NCBI GenBank assembly: GCA_963678675.1
Contig: OY783201.1
Span: 72,001-136,000 of the forward strand
Source of the DNA: Xiphydria camelus
Lineage: Eukaryota > Arthropoda > Insecta > Hymenoptera > Xiphydriidae
DNA: 64,000 nucleotides
Direction of reading: 5' to 3'
Shown here: in pieces, positions 48,098-59,878 of the stretch
Position numbering within the stretch: the first letter of the stretch is position 1
How the letters are laid out: each line of letters starts with the position of its first letter
Translations under genes and position numbers: made by a program
The notes under the pieces: generated by a model
What the model was told of the DNA's origin: nothing
What the model saw: the letters and a program-made list of their open reading frames with translations, nothing else
Databases searched by the model: none

Positions 48098-48722
48098 GAT
48101 CGAAAGAGCAATCGATTATTCAAGCGTTTCATTTCTACCGCGTATACCGTATTTCTACTTATATTACGCGTACCTATTAGCAGAGCTCGACCGAGTAAAT
48201 AATTCAACGTGGCTATCCTCGGTTGCGCTCCCCGCTTATCGATCGCTCCGTCGCGTCGGAGAGAGAGAAAGAGAGCGAGCTAACGATATTACGCATACGC
48301 GCGGTTGGAAACGCGATACGAACCGGCGTATCAGTCGAAAGGTGAAATAAACGTTCACCGCATTTCGGCTCTCGGGAAGGCGCGACTGTCGTCGGGGTCC
48401 GTTTAGTTGCGCGAGGCGGACCGAGGGTTCGGAGCATTGAAGCGACAGCCTTTGCGACTGAATGATTAGATGGAAGACAAATTTTCGAGCGCGCGCCAAT
48501 GGTCGTGGTGCGTCGTACGCTTTCGTGTTTATTTTTAATTCAATCGTTTATCGCACAGTCCCCCCCCTCTCTCTCTCTTAATTAATGCTATTCTATTCTA
48601 TTCTCTCTCTCTCTCTCTCTCTGTTTCTCCCTTTCTCTCTTCGCGATGCTATATGTACCTATACGGCTCCCGTAAATCTCGCGCAGGCAAACAAGATAGA
48701 CGTTCCTCGCCCGAGTGAAAAC

Positions 48723-48791
48723 AATTGAAGGGGTCAGAAGCAAAAGTGCCTGACATTTTTTGTGAAAATTTTGCTTCTGACCCCTTCAATT
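48723..48791. repeat. Perfect 23-base inverted repeat
   Basis: The arms at 48723-48745 and 48769-48791 (core GAAGGGGTCAGAAGCAAAA) are exact reverse complements around a 23-base loop. It is non-coding and could be a very short MITE remnant or a structured RNA. Confidence 0.75.
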
Positions 48792-48970
48792 AGAAGAAAG
48801 GCGAGTGCGAACCGTTCGTTAACGCTCGACGAAGTTATGTCGAGGGAAATATTTCCGCCGAAGAGAATAAAAAAACTCCCCGCGGCGTACCATGCAGGTG
48901 TTTGTTCTGCGTTTACGGAAGCGTCGTCTGACGGTCGCATCGATAACACGCGTGGGTTGCCATGCGTGCT

Positions 48971-48985
48971 CCCCCCCCCCCCCCC
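48971..48985. repeat. Run of 15 C
   Basis: A mononucleotide C tract in intergenic DNA. It is a likely site of length error in assembly. Confidence 0.9.
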
Positions 48986-49699
48986 TTCAACCTTTACGTC
49001 TTGCTTTGCACGTCTCTCGGTGGAGGTGGCGTTCTCCCCTGCGTTTATTGATAACCGCGCGGCGTTCCAGGGAACGTATACTATGTAGGGGTACATATGT
49101 AGATATACAGCCGGACGGACGACGAGAGTAGTTCGCGGGGCTTATACGCCTCCCGAATTGTTACGAATAGGATGTTAATTTCCGTGGCCGGGGTTCGGAA
49201 TTGAGAGTGGTGGAGGGCGGATGAAGCCAAACTATATTTTTGTCTTCGATCATTTCCCAATAGGAGCGTATACGCTAAGGTACCTATCCCGTCGTTATTC
49301 GTCCGCGGCGATGTCGTCGAAATAAAGAAAAAGAAGAACCTTTCGTCTGAAATTTCTACCTCGGATATATCTTCGCAGAAGCTTAACCGCGAACTCGCCG
49401 CGTCGATCGGATGGGGGTGCGGTAATTTGAAAATTCCGAATCGCGAAAAGAAGGGGTAAGAATGCCGGAAGCCCTTCACCGTGGTTTCCCCGTAAAAATC
49501 GCGCGCGATACCTCGCTGGGGAGAGGGATGGTCGAATCTCTCCCCGTAATTGAGAGAATAATCGAAACGATTGATTCATATGTACGAGCTTATCACAACG
49601 TTTTCGAATTCCACGTTGAAAAGTCCTGAGCCATTCGCGTGTCCTCGAGTCGCTTCGAACCGACGGCGACGGCGGACGGAAACTCTCCCTCTCATCTCT

Positions 49700-49700
<1 letters not shown>

Positions 49701-49740
<40 letters not shown>
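49701..49740. repeat. CT microsatellite
   Basis: About nineteen CT units with one TTT interruption, intergenic. Confidence 0.95.
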
Positions 49741-49741
<1 letters not shown>

Positions 49742-52700
49742 ATCTTCTCGTGACGCTTTGTAACCGTATAGTCGCGGCGAATAAGTACGAGTAACGCGTT
49801 ATACGCGCGAGGGCTCTTGAAACCCACCCCGGGGGACGCGTCCACCCGTTCCGCTCGGCCGAGCCTCCGTCGCGGGGGATAAAGTTATCGATAAACTTCA
49901 CCGCGTGTGCTCCGATTCGTTTGATCTCGCGATCCCTTGGCGCTTCGTCCGAGGGACGTCGGTCTTTCGATTTCGAAGTTGCTGCGCGGTTTGCGGTTTC
50001 TTGGGAGCGCGAGCGCCAAAGGGAACTCCTCTCTCGCGAATATCCTCGAGAGGTAACGAACTCGTCGAGTGTAACTCGAAGGAAATTTGTTGAAAACCAA
50101 GACATCCGTACGACATCGTTCGCCTCTCCCTCCTTCAAACGGTTCCCCCTCGTCAGGGTCGCGTCGCGACGACAGCGGCGCGTTGCTGACTGTGCGCCGC
50201 GCCGACGGCAATCGATTGGCCGATCGATTCCGCGCGATGCAACGAAGCCGATTATCCGGATGAAAGACAGTCATTGGTCGCGATGATCGCGAGATGCGCG
50301 ACTCGAAAGCGTCATCGGTGTTTCAAAGTAGGTACGGGCTCTCTCCCAACCGCCGAGCGCGCGGTCCGCTCGTCAGTTCGACAGATAGGTAAGAGGGACT
50401 CGTCGTTGCGTCCGTCGAACGTATTCGACATGTGCGCCGCGGCGGGCCAGGCCGAGTTATTGATAAATGGGAGGGCCCCCGATGCGCACCGAACAACCCA
50501 GCCCGTACGACTCGGCCCACAAGTAGGTACATAGGTATACCTACATACGTACGGTACCGAACGGTACGAACACAACGACTACGCGCGCGTACGACACGGA
50601 CGCAGATGTCCGTAGCCGCGTCCCGGCATGTGCGAACGAGCCCTTCTGCCGGGGGTGTTGGCGGATCGGTGGGCCGGGGTGATTTTGCGCACTGGGACGA
50701 ATCCTCGCATGCCCCCCTCTCCTCCCAAGTCTCACCGGAATCCAAAGGCGGGTGGGGATGCCGGATGCTGGGTAGGGCGCGCGGATCTCGTATCAGTGTG
50801 CATCGGAAACACAACCCCTCTAAATAACATATCCCTCGCGCCTCGATACGACACTACCCCGCGCGTACACATACCTACTCCGCGACTGGTAATCATCATC
50901 CAAGGGCGTCGCTCACAGGAGTAGTCGCGTCTCCGGTCCTCTTCGCGCTGCTGCGGATACGTTCGGCGCGGTCCCCGATTATGAGGAGCCGCGATTCGCG
51001 CTCTTCCACGTCCCGCTCGTGCGGGATAGTTCGAAGGTGGTGCGCGTGATACTCGGAAGAGGTGAGTGTGTCGAGGTACGCCAGTTCTGTCGTTCTCCGC
51101 ATTTTTCGCGAGGCGTGCTCCACCCGCGCCAACGTGCGTACTCGTGTCCCCGCGGGTCGGACCGGAACGGAACGCGATCGCGCGTGGTGTCGCGAGAATC
51201 GAGGGAGTGGAGTTCGCGTTGCCAGAGAGTGACGGATATAAGGGGAGAGAACTACCTACACATACGATACATATGTATACGCCCGCGCGTTTTCTAATTT
51301 CGTTCGGCGAGAAATTGAGTTTTACGGCATCGCGCGTGGCGTTCCGATTTTTCGATTCAGTGTATCCGACGCAGCGAATCAACCGTGACACGGGTCTCTC
51401 GAATGGCAAAATGCGGTTCGCGCGTGTCGGAGGGCTGAATGAAAATTCCCGTCGCGACCCTGCCGCGATGTGCCACATCGTTTATCGCGAGCGTAAGAAA
51501 GAAAAAAACGAGAACGATTCCGTGAATTCTTTTGGCGTATTCCCCGAAACACGCCCGAGGAAAATCTCCTTTCGCGCGACGGTAGTTATTCGTGAGCACA
51601 CGTATGTATGTACCCCTACTCGTATTGTGTACGTACATACATATATATCGCGGGCCCTCGGATGCTCGCATCCGACCAATTAGCCGAGACTCTCTCGTCT
51701 CGCTCGCGCATTAATTCCGAACGCCTCTCTCTCCGCGTATGGTACCTATACATGGTATGTAGGTACACGAGAAACCCTCCAGTGGGGGTCGTGGCGAGCG
51801 CGTAAGTGCCCGCCGTCGCGGCTCCCGCGTCGGAAACACCCCCTGAAAATTCTCCCTTGCTAAAAATTGCCCCTTTGATTTTTAAATGTACCTATTAGGA
51901 GGTTTCATTGAAAGCCGCTGTTCTCCTGCAGTAGATGGCTGTGGCTCTAACTACTTATGTCGCGCGCAGCGACAGATATACTTCTTGTATCACTCTGAAT
52001 TATGGATATTTCTCATTGAACTGCCATTTTTGGTTAATATAAGTCTTGGGCTATAACCTGAGAAAATGGAATGCGACAAGTTGTTTTTTCGATGTGTACT
52101 TCTACACTACACTAGAGACTACAGCGAGTGATTATCATGTATTTAGATCGATGCAACGCGACTTGGAAGATACCTACATATAATACACACTTCCATAATT
52201 ACCTGAAAGTCAAAAATTAGGTTGCCGAGTGGATCAGCTCAAAAAGTAGACAATTCTTTCGTCGCGGAATTCAACTTGTGCCAGAAAAGTGGGACAAAAG
52301 TTATAGCTTCCGAAGGCGAATACAGCGATTGAGGTATTCACACATTTTACAGCGACGTGGTGTTTTTGAAAGAAGAAAAAAAAACAGCGGCCCTGAATGC
52401 AACCCCCTAATACAAAAGTGTCACGTTCCTCGTCCGAACGAGGAGGATTCGAGGAGGAGGAAGCTCGGCGCGCCTGTTTTTCCCATCGCTCTCGACTCGA
52501 CGCGCGCGAACGACAATCGCGTAGCTCGTAGGACCTCTCGCTCCGAATATATTCCCGCATCATGCGCGGAGCCAAGCCGGAACTCCTCTCGCTGTCGACA
52601 TCTCACTCGATTCTTCCTCGTGTGGGAGGAAACGCGATTCCGACGACGCGACGAGGAGAAGGTTCGTGATATGTACCTTCGTTTCGCGGCGAGAGAAATT

Positions 52701-53662
52701 CGATCATAAAAAAAAAAATATTCGATCGGGCGGGAACGTCGAACCAAGAGAGCACCGTGTCGCGCGCGGGCCGCGCTCGACGGGAATCTCTCTTTCGCGG
52801 AACGAATTTTCCGCGCGGGATGTACTACCTATTCCCCGAACGGCGGGCCGTCGCATGCGCGAGGGCGAGAGGAAAAGCTAGCAATTTTTCTTTTCCTTTC
52901 GCGTCAACGCGTCGAAAGATAGCCGTCCCTCCCGCTGCCGCGCGCGCTGCGTGCGCGTATTCGCTGAATATTTTTCAGTCCACCGACAATTTCGCCAAAC
53001 TCCATGGGGTCGCGGGGCCGGGCCACGCGCGTCCGTCCTCGCCGTCGGGCGATATCAACGAGGAATTCCCTCGCGGCCCTTTTGTATTTCGGGGCACGAT
53101 TTTTTACGCGCGACTCCATTTCCTCTCTCGCTCGTACCCACCCCTCGCTAAAACCACCTCGTTGCGCTCTCTCTTTTCTCCGCGCTCCGCGGTGCTTGAG
53201 AGCGCGACGACGGGAGAGATTACTTTTTCGAGAAAAATGAAGCGATCCCCCAACGTCGCGGTTACACCGCCGACCGCTGACAGCCGACGGACCGAGAGGC
53301 GCGCGGCTGGCTCTGCGTTTCCCAAAAACGCGCGCGACGCGAGAAATCTTCGTTTCTCGAAGGATCCGCGACTCCGCCTCAGCCTCGTGCCGTGGGGTAT
53401 ACCCGTATTTCCGCGCGAGCGATGGGAGAGTCTTACGGAACTTTGATACGAATTTTTCCCGAGTCGAGCGATATTTCCGGTATACTCGTACTCTTCCCGG
53501 CGGTAATTCGGTCGCGACTCGAGTGCGAGAGAGCCGAGGAGTCCGAGGGCGACCTGTTTCTCACCCGAAATACGTAGAGACGCAAATTTTGTTCGATTTC
53601 GTTGAAGCTTCTTCTCGAGAGGGAACAACCCACGCGCGTTTTCGTCGTTCGCGTTCCTCGCC

Positions 53663-53668
<6 letters not shown>

Positions 53669-53744
<76 letters not shown>

Positions 53745-53937
53745 TGTATACTTCCATTTATATTATTTCGTTAGCCTAGCCCGTTACATTACTTACTCTA
53801 TCTATTATTCACTCGTTCACTTTCTTTGTTACTTTCTTAGTTATCTATTAGCTCTTACTTTTCTTGTGTGCTCTTAGAGGGCCCCTACGGGCCCTAGAGC
53901 AAAATAAATGCTTTTTCTTTTTCTTTTCTTTTCTCTC
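53669..53937 (+). repeat. Dispersed hairpin-AATAAA repeat, copy 3
   Basis: A CT tract of about 72 bases leads into a T-rich body with GTTAGCCTAGCCCGTTACATTA. Next is GTGTGCTCTTAGAGGGCC and a near-perfect hairpin AGAGGGCCC...GGGCCCTAGAG. AATAAA (53903-53908) and a TTTTTC-rich tail follow. It aligns by eye with the copies in SCYL2 introns 6 and 13 and has the best-preserved hairpin of the three. Confidence 0.75.
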
Positions 53938-54306
53938 GCGCGCGCACGACCCTCTCTCCCTTTGGCGCGCAATTAAAGAGCGAAAGCCACGGTGCGCGTC
54001 GGAGGTGGCGAACGCACGTCGCGATCGAGCTTCTTCCACGTCCGGGGATTTAATTGGAAATTTAATAATCCCGTCGTCTCTTTCGCGCGTGACGCCCGCT
54101 AATATCGAGACATTTTAGGTAGACTCGCTCCCGGGACGCGTTAATAACGTTGACGCCTAATTTCATCGCATCCGATATTAATTACGGGGCTTCTCGCGCG
54201 TTTTTGAATACGCCACCCGCGCGCGGATAGGTACCTCGATATTACACGTAGGTATATTTGAACCTTCGCGCGCGGCGCACCCTCTCGGTTTTCGGCAGCC
54301 GTATTC

Positions 54307-54309
<3 letters not shown>

Positions 54310-54373
<64 letters not shown>

Positions 54374-54383
54374 CCCCCCCCCC
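54310..54383. repeat. CT microsatellite ending in a C run
   Basis: About thirty CT units followed by ten or eleven C, intergenic. Confidence 0.95.
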
Positions 54384-54751
54384 GCTCTCTTCCCATCGCG
54401 TCTTCTACGCTCGTAACGCGCGGCACTCGCGTTTTCTCCACCGGGATGATGAAATTGAATTAGGGGGAGAAAAAAATGGGCGCGACGCGACATTCGCTCC
54501 ACCCTCTCGCATTCCGGCTCTTGCGCGTTTTAATTTTCCAAGAATCTATAATCGTCATTTCCATTCGGGACGGCCCACCCCGACAACGTGGGGTGAAAAC
54601 AACAACAACAATGGCAACGATGACGAACAAACGAGAACGGCTTTAACGACCGAGTCACGGCCGAGCGTTCCCCCTGCCGGAGCCAATGTAAATTTATGCA
54701 AAAATGAAACCGATATTGTCCGATTAATATTCATTGCGGGGGTTGTACGCG

Positions 54752-54782
54752 TGCGCGCGCGCGCGCGCTATCTCTCTTTCTC

Positions 54783-54813
<31 letters not shown>

Positions 54814-54814
54814 T
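54752..54814. repeat. CG run followed by CT microsatellite
   Basis: About nine CG units are followed by interrupted CT units. The same CT/CG pairing occurs, in reverse order, at 17519-17592. Confidence 0.9.
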
Positions 54815-55936
54815 TCGCTCGCGCATTTCCAGGGAGACACGCGGACATCGCTCGAGTAATCTTTAACCTTTGCGTCTTCTTTTGTATAATATGAGGAAGA
54901 GATCGCGTTCCCCCGCCCCACGGCATTTACTCCGTCAGAGCCGCCTCCGTCGCCACAGCGAACCGCGTATAGTAAGTACCTAGGTATGTATGATAAACGT
55001 GGAAAATGGGAAGGGTGTAGAGAGCAAGCGCGTGACGTCGCTGGCTGAAATTTCCGCTGCGAATGTACGTATGTAGACGGATTCGCGCGCGGATGATACG
55101 TTTCGCGAATTCAGACGCGACTCCACTATTGGATTCTCCGCGCGATTAGCCTTCGTCGCGCCACAGCGGACTTGAAAGACGCGGTTACGACGCATTTCGC
55201 ATGATTCGAGAAACGTAACGTATCGATTTCCGACCTGTGCCTCTGGTGAGGAGAGGAGGTGGTGAAAAACTCGCCACCGCGCGATAACGCCGCTATTCGC
55301 GAATGAAAAAAAGGGGGAGCGGAATCGGAGACACCGCGCGGTTCGAGACGCGACACACGGGCATTCTTCGAGATATCGTCCGATATCGCGTTCCCAATGT
55401 CAAAGGGAAATTACGATTACAGAACTATCCGCAACGCGTCGAACGCGAGTTCCGTGCCCCGTACGAATCGAAGAGGTCCGCCTCCGCCGCGCCGCGGCAC
55501 TCGTCGCGGAGGATCAGCGCTTCTGACAATGAGATGCCGCGGCGCGCATCGACTTGCGGGAAACTTGATATATCGCGATTCACTGAGCGGAGAAACGGCC
55601 CGTAACTCTTTGGAATAACGAAGTATGTAATCGAGTCGCGAGTGCCTCTCTTCCTTCCGCGCTTCTCCCCCGTGGGACGGTTCGTTTCGCACACCGCGAC
55701 AGAGACGCGAGGGCGAGGAAGTCGGAGATCGAGAGCTTTCCACGGCGCGACGGTCGGGAATTCGCGTGCGCGCGTAATTTGGCCATCGCGCGAGTCGAGC
55801 ACAACGGGGATAAATATAGGTATCTCGTTTTCGGGATCGTCGTCGTATATGTATTTCATTTGTGCACGGGGGAAACGAGTAACGTACGTTGGTGCGACCG
55901 CGACCCTTGCGTCACGACTCTCGTCGACACCCGCCC

Positions 55937-55938
<2 letters not shown>

Positions 55939-55987
<49 letters not shown>
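55939..55987. repeat. Hexanucleotide GGCGTC minisatellite
   Basis: About eight exact tandem GTCGGC/GGCGTC units. No coding exon overlaps it. The unit differs by one base from the hexamer in Ddr exon 8. Confidence 0.95.
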
Positions 55988-55990
<3 letters not shown>

Positions 55991-56419
55991 AAATATCATC
56001 ACCTCGGTGTAACGCCGCACCGGTCGCTGTCTTGCCGACTACCTATAGTAGGTATGTAGATTTTCAGCGGGGCGAAATTAACTCGGTTACGACGGATTGC
56101 CCGTGAATAATTTCACCGCCCATTCAACGGCACGATAACTTTGTCGGCGTATGCTCATTGTTCCCCGCTTGAGATGGGAGGGAGCGGCCATTATACGGGG
56201 TGTCCGCCAAGTCTCCCCCTCGATCCTCCACCCACCCGCGCCGTTTGTTCGATAGCGCGCCGTGAATGGCGACGACCCTTCGCGGGGCCGCTAGCCGGCT
56301 TTTTCACCGCCGAGGGCCGAGGATACCGGAGTTGACGATAATTCGGACTGCCGCGCGCGGCGGAGAGGGGGAGGAGGAGTTTTTTTTCGTGAATTTCTAA
56401 ACGGTCCAAATCGATTGGA

Positions 56420-56420
<1 letters not shown>

Positions 56421-56450
<30 letters not shown>
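56421..56450. repeat. CGC triplet repeat
   Basis: Ten CGC units, intergenic. Confidence 0.95.
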
Positions 56451-58308
56451 ACATCCAGCTTCGGAAAGCGTGCGCGGGTGTTCCGTAATTCGCGCGAGGC
56501 GAGGACGTTCCTTCGTTGGCGCGAATCTACCACGGGGCACCCCGTAGGCGCGATTGCGAGAGGGTGTTCCGCATTTGTCGCGCTTAACCTTGCATCTCGG
56601 ATGCACCCGCGCGCGCGTGCGTACACCTCCCGACGAACAACTCGTTAACGACAGCCGGGTGTATAGTCGAGGGGGAAAAAAACAGAACGCGCGCGGCTCG
56701 AGTATTCGCCGCGGAACGGGCCGAAGACGCGATGCTCTCCTTCCATTCGCCCGCGGAGGAACTGGGATAAGTGCATCGCGAAATGGGCCAAGTGCGATTA
56801 CAGTAGTGCGGTACCCGCCGCGCGAGTACCTACTTACCTCTGAAAGGGTACAGCGCGCGCGCGCGCCCAAAATATGTATGTTTCTACATACATACATACA
56901 TATTATGTATGTATGGTAACAGAGATCCGTCGCGGAGCTATCGATTCGCGACACTCCGGGTAGCGCGGTTGCCTTCCGAATTTCGAGCCCCGTTTTAATG
57001 ACACGTATCCCGTTCCCGCGCGCTCTGGGGTACCCTTCTTTATTTCGCGCCGCACAGCTTTTATGGGTTTTCAAGAATTTAAACGTCCCGGGGTGGCGGG
57101 TAGGTGCGTTACCCGCGACGCGTTAACATTTCAGGACGAGGAATTTCCACGCGCGCTACGGGCTCGTAACTCGACGCGTATAACACTCGTGTGATCCGTG
57201 TTGCATCCGGGACGCGCGCTGTGAACTACGAGCGCTCTTAAATTATCCAGGGGCAGCGGCGACGGCGGCGGCCCACGTTTCGAGAACTCGCGTCTCCCCT
57301 CGCGCGCTTCCGCGATAAACTTTTAACGGGGGTGGAAACTTTCTACATCTTTGATAACCTCGGGAACACCGAGCTCGCGGACGTGCTTCCCGCCGCTTGC
57401 GGATCGACGCGTATCGGATTCGGGAGGCGTCGAACGGAACGAAGACGAGAAGTCGCGCGCGGGTACGCGCGCTCCGCTCTCTGTCGCCGCGTCGCAGTTC
57501 GAAACGTCGGATATAGTGAAGGAAAGGGTGGACCGCGCGTGCCGGGATACACCGTGCACGGACACCGTGTATGTATAGGTACGGCGTAGGTATCGATCAT
57601 TCTCAACTTGTTGCACGGAGCAAACTCTCGCCCGAGCCTCGGCACTGCCCTCGCATGCTTGTTCGCTGGAACTCCGCGATCTCCGGATGAACGAATACAT
57701 ATATTACTTACAATAATTAACATCCGAATCTCTCTCCAAACCGGGGAAGAGGTTTCACCGTTTGCTCTCGATACACCGCGGCGAATCTACCGCTCGACGT
57801 CGTCGGACGGGGTCGTTCGAACGGCTGCCGCACCGCGTTGTGACGTTCGCGACGAATAACGAATGAATTTCCAAATTACGGCTATTTCTCGAGGTCTCGT
57901 CTCGTCGACGTCGACCACTCTTGCTCGTAGCCGCTACCGAGTTTCGATAAAGCATTCGACTCTCGTAGCGCGCGTCACCGTGACACGGGCTCAATGAGTT
58001 TTCATTCGGTGCGTCGCGTCAGTTCCCCGGGGCATCGACGCGCGATCTCCTCTCGTCTCTCGTGCAGGAGTCGACGAACATATACGTACCTAGGTAGGTA
58101 CCATATACCGTATCGACGCGCGAGTAATTTTCTTCTCGCGAAGGAACCGCGCGAGTTTTTCTCGGCCGCCCCACTCGCGCGCCCCCCTAACGGGGCAATA
58201 TGTACGTAGCATCCGCCGCCTGCAGGAGGAAAGTTATACCTAAATGGCAGAAGCGGAATGAAACGAAAGACGCGCGCGGGGGAGAGTAGCTCGATGTAAA
58301 ATCTCATT

Positions 58309-58460
58309 AAGGCCATCACACGCGTGAAAAAACGTAAGCAGTAACGGTAAGGATTGACCCCAATCAGAAATATTATTCTTACGGAATTATGCTTAAACAG
58401 GCTTTCTGATTGGTCAATCCTTACCGTTACTGCTTACGTTTTTTCACGTGTGATGGCCTT
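58309..58460. mobile_element. MITE-like foldback element upstream of Ddr
   Basis: The arms are 58309-58367 and 58405-58460, near-perfect reverse complements with AAGGCCATCACACG at the left end and CGTGTGATGGCCTT at the right. The loop is about 37 bases. Very few mismatches suggest a young copy. It lies about 245 bases before the Ddr start codon, so it is within the promoter or 5' untranslated region. Confidence 0.8.
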
Positions 58461-58703
58461 TACCGCTACGTATCGTACCTATGTACTATGTATGTATATA
58501 CGCGAGGGGTTACGACGGACTCGCCATACTTTGGACAAATCGTACGGTGGAATGGGACCGAGTTTTCTACCTCGATCGCCGTCGCGCGTCGCGCTTCAGC
58601 CCCTCTTTCTCTTTCAGAGCAAAATGCGATGAGACGACTGGACCCCTGTCATGAACTTTAAAAGGCGTCGCGGCAATGCTGTAGGATATCGCGTGCGTGT
58701 ATC

Positions 58704-59835
58704 ATGGAAGCCATAGTCGTTCTCATAGAGGTACTCGTCGTATCGGCCCTGTGCGCCGAAGAGCCGATCGAGAATGCCGCCGGTGAGTAGATATCTACCC
58801 ACGTCGTATACATATACGCGTATGCACACGGGAGACACGGAGTGGAGGAGCTCCGTTATAACCGCGTCGGAACGACTCGAGAGTTGACCGATGTGTGATT
58901 ATAATAAATTGTCATTCCCCTGCCGAGATGCGCTCCGACTCGGTAGTGCCTGGAGAACTTTCCTTTCATTCCTACCCTTCCTGCACTCACCCGCTCACCG
59001 CTCAGCTCGGATCTTGCCCGAATCTCGACAGTTTCCTCTCAATTCCCGAGGAATAACGCAACAATAACACGTCTTCTCGCGCAGGTCGATGCATACGCCC
59101 CCTCGGCATGGAGGAGGGAAAAATTCCGGACGACGCGATAACCGCTTCCTCCAGTTACGAAACCAAGTCCGTCGGCCCGCAGAATGCGAGGTGCGTTCTT
59201 TTCGCTTCTCGCCCGCGAAGGCACGCGCGCCCGCCCGCTCTTCCGGCGTGTGAGAAGCTTTCAGCGAAATTACGTTTTTCCCTCGTGTCCTCGCGCTCTT
59301 TTCGAGCGTTTAACGATGACGACGATGCGCAAGAGTGATTACGTACGCGCGTCTCTCGCCGGCCGCTCTTTTCCGCGTTCGATACCTATGTATTATATAT
59401 CGCGTCTTTCGAGTCTCCCCGTGATGAGTGGGCGCATTGACGCACACAAGCTCCGATTTCGTTTCACGCAGAATTCGACAGGAGAAGGACGGCGGTGCCT
59501 GGTGTCCCAAGGCGCAGATCAGCAGCGACGTCCGCGAGTATCTGGAGATCGATCTGACGAGGGATCACCTGATCACTTGGACGGAAACTCAGGGTCGCTT
59601 CGGCAACGGCCAGGGGCAGGAGTACGCCGAGACTTTCTTCCTCGAGTACTGGCGCGACGTCAAGTGGCGTCAATATAAAAACTCCAAGGGGGATCGGGTG
59701 GGTGTACGCGAAATGTGAAATATCGGAGAAATATTCGTAGCCCCGTTCCCGGCATCCTCCACCTGCTCGAGCACCGCTCAAGAATCTCGCGGTGAATGTC
59801 GCGCGTTAACGTAGATTGATCCTCCCTCGACTATT

Positions 59836-59878
<43 letters not shown>

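Larger units (their letters stand above)
48084..58703. other. 10.6 kb gene-free region upstream of Ddr
   Basis: No exon with family resemblance was seen on either strand. The region is mostly GC- and CpG-rich. It is loaded with CT, CG, GCC and GGCGTC repeats, one dispersed hairpin-AATAAA repeat (53669-53937) and two foldback elements (48723-48791, 58309-58460). Between the repeats are stretches of unique, non-repetitive DNA (for example about 54480-54740 and 57000-57340) with ATTTATGCA- and TTAATATTCAT-like AT blocks inside GC-rich DNA. That is a look I associate with developmental-gene regulatory or intronic DNA. Untranslated first exons of Ddr may lie here. Confidence 0.5.

Noticed and set aside
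52757..53446. Open frame of about 229 codons on the plus strand
   Set aside because: GC-rich frame openness only; an opposite-strand frame is similarly open and no conserved motif is present.
56397..57074. Open frame of about 225 codons on the minus strand
   Set aside because: It starts in a CGC triplet repeat (poly-Ala) and shows no family resemblance.
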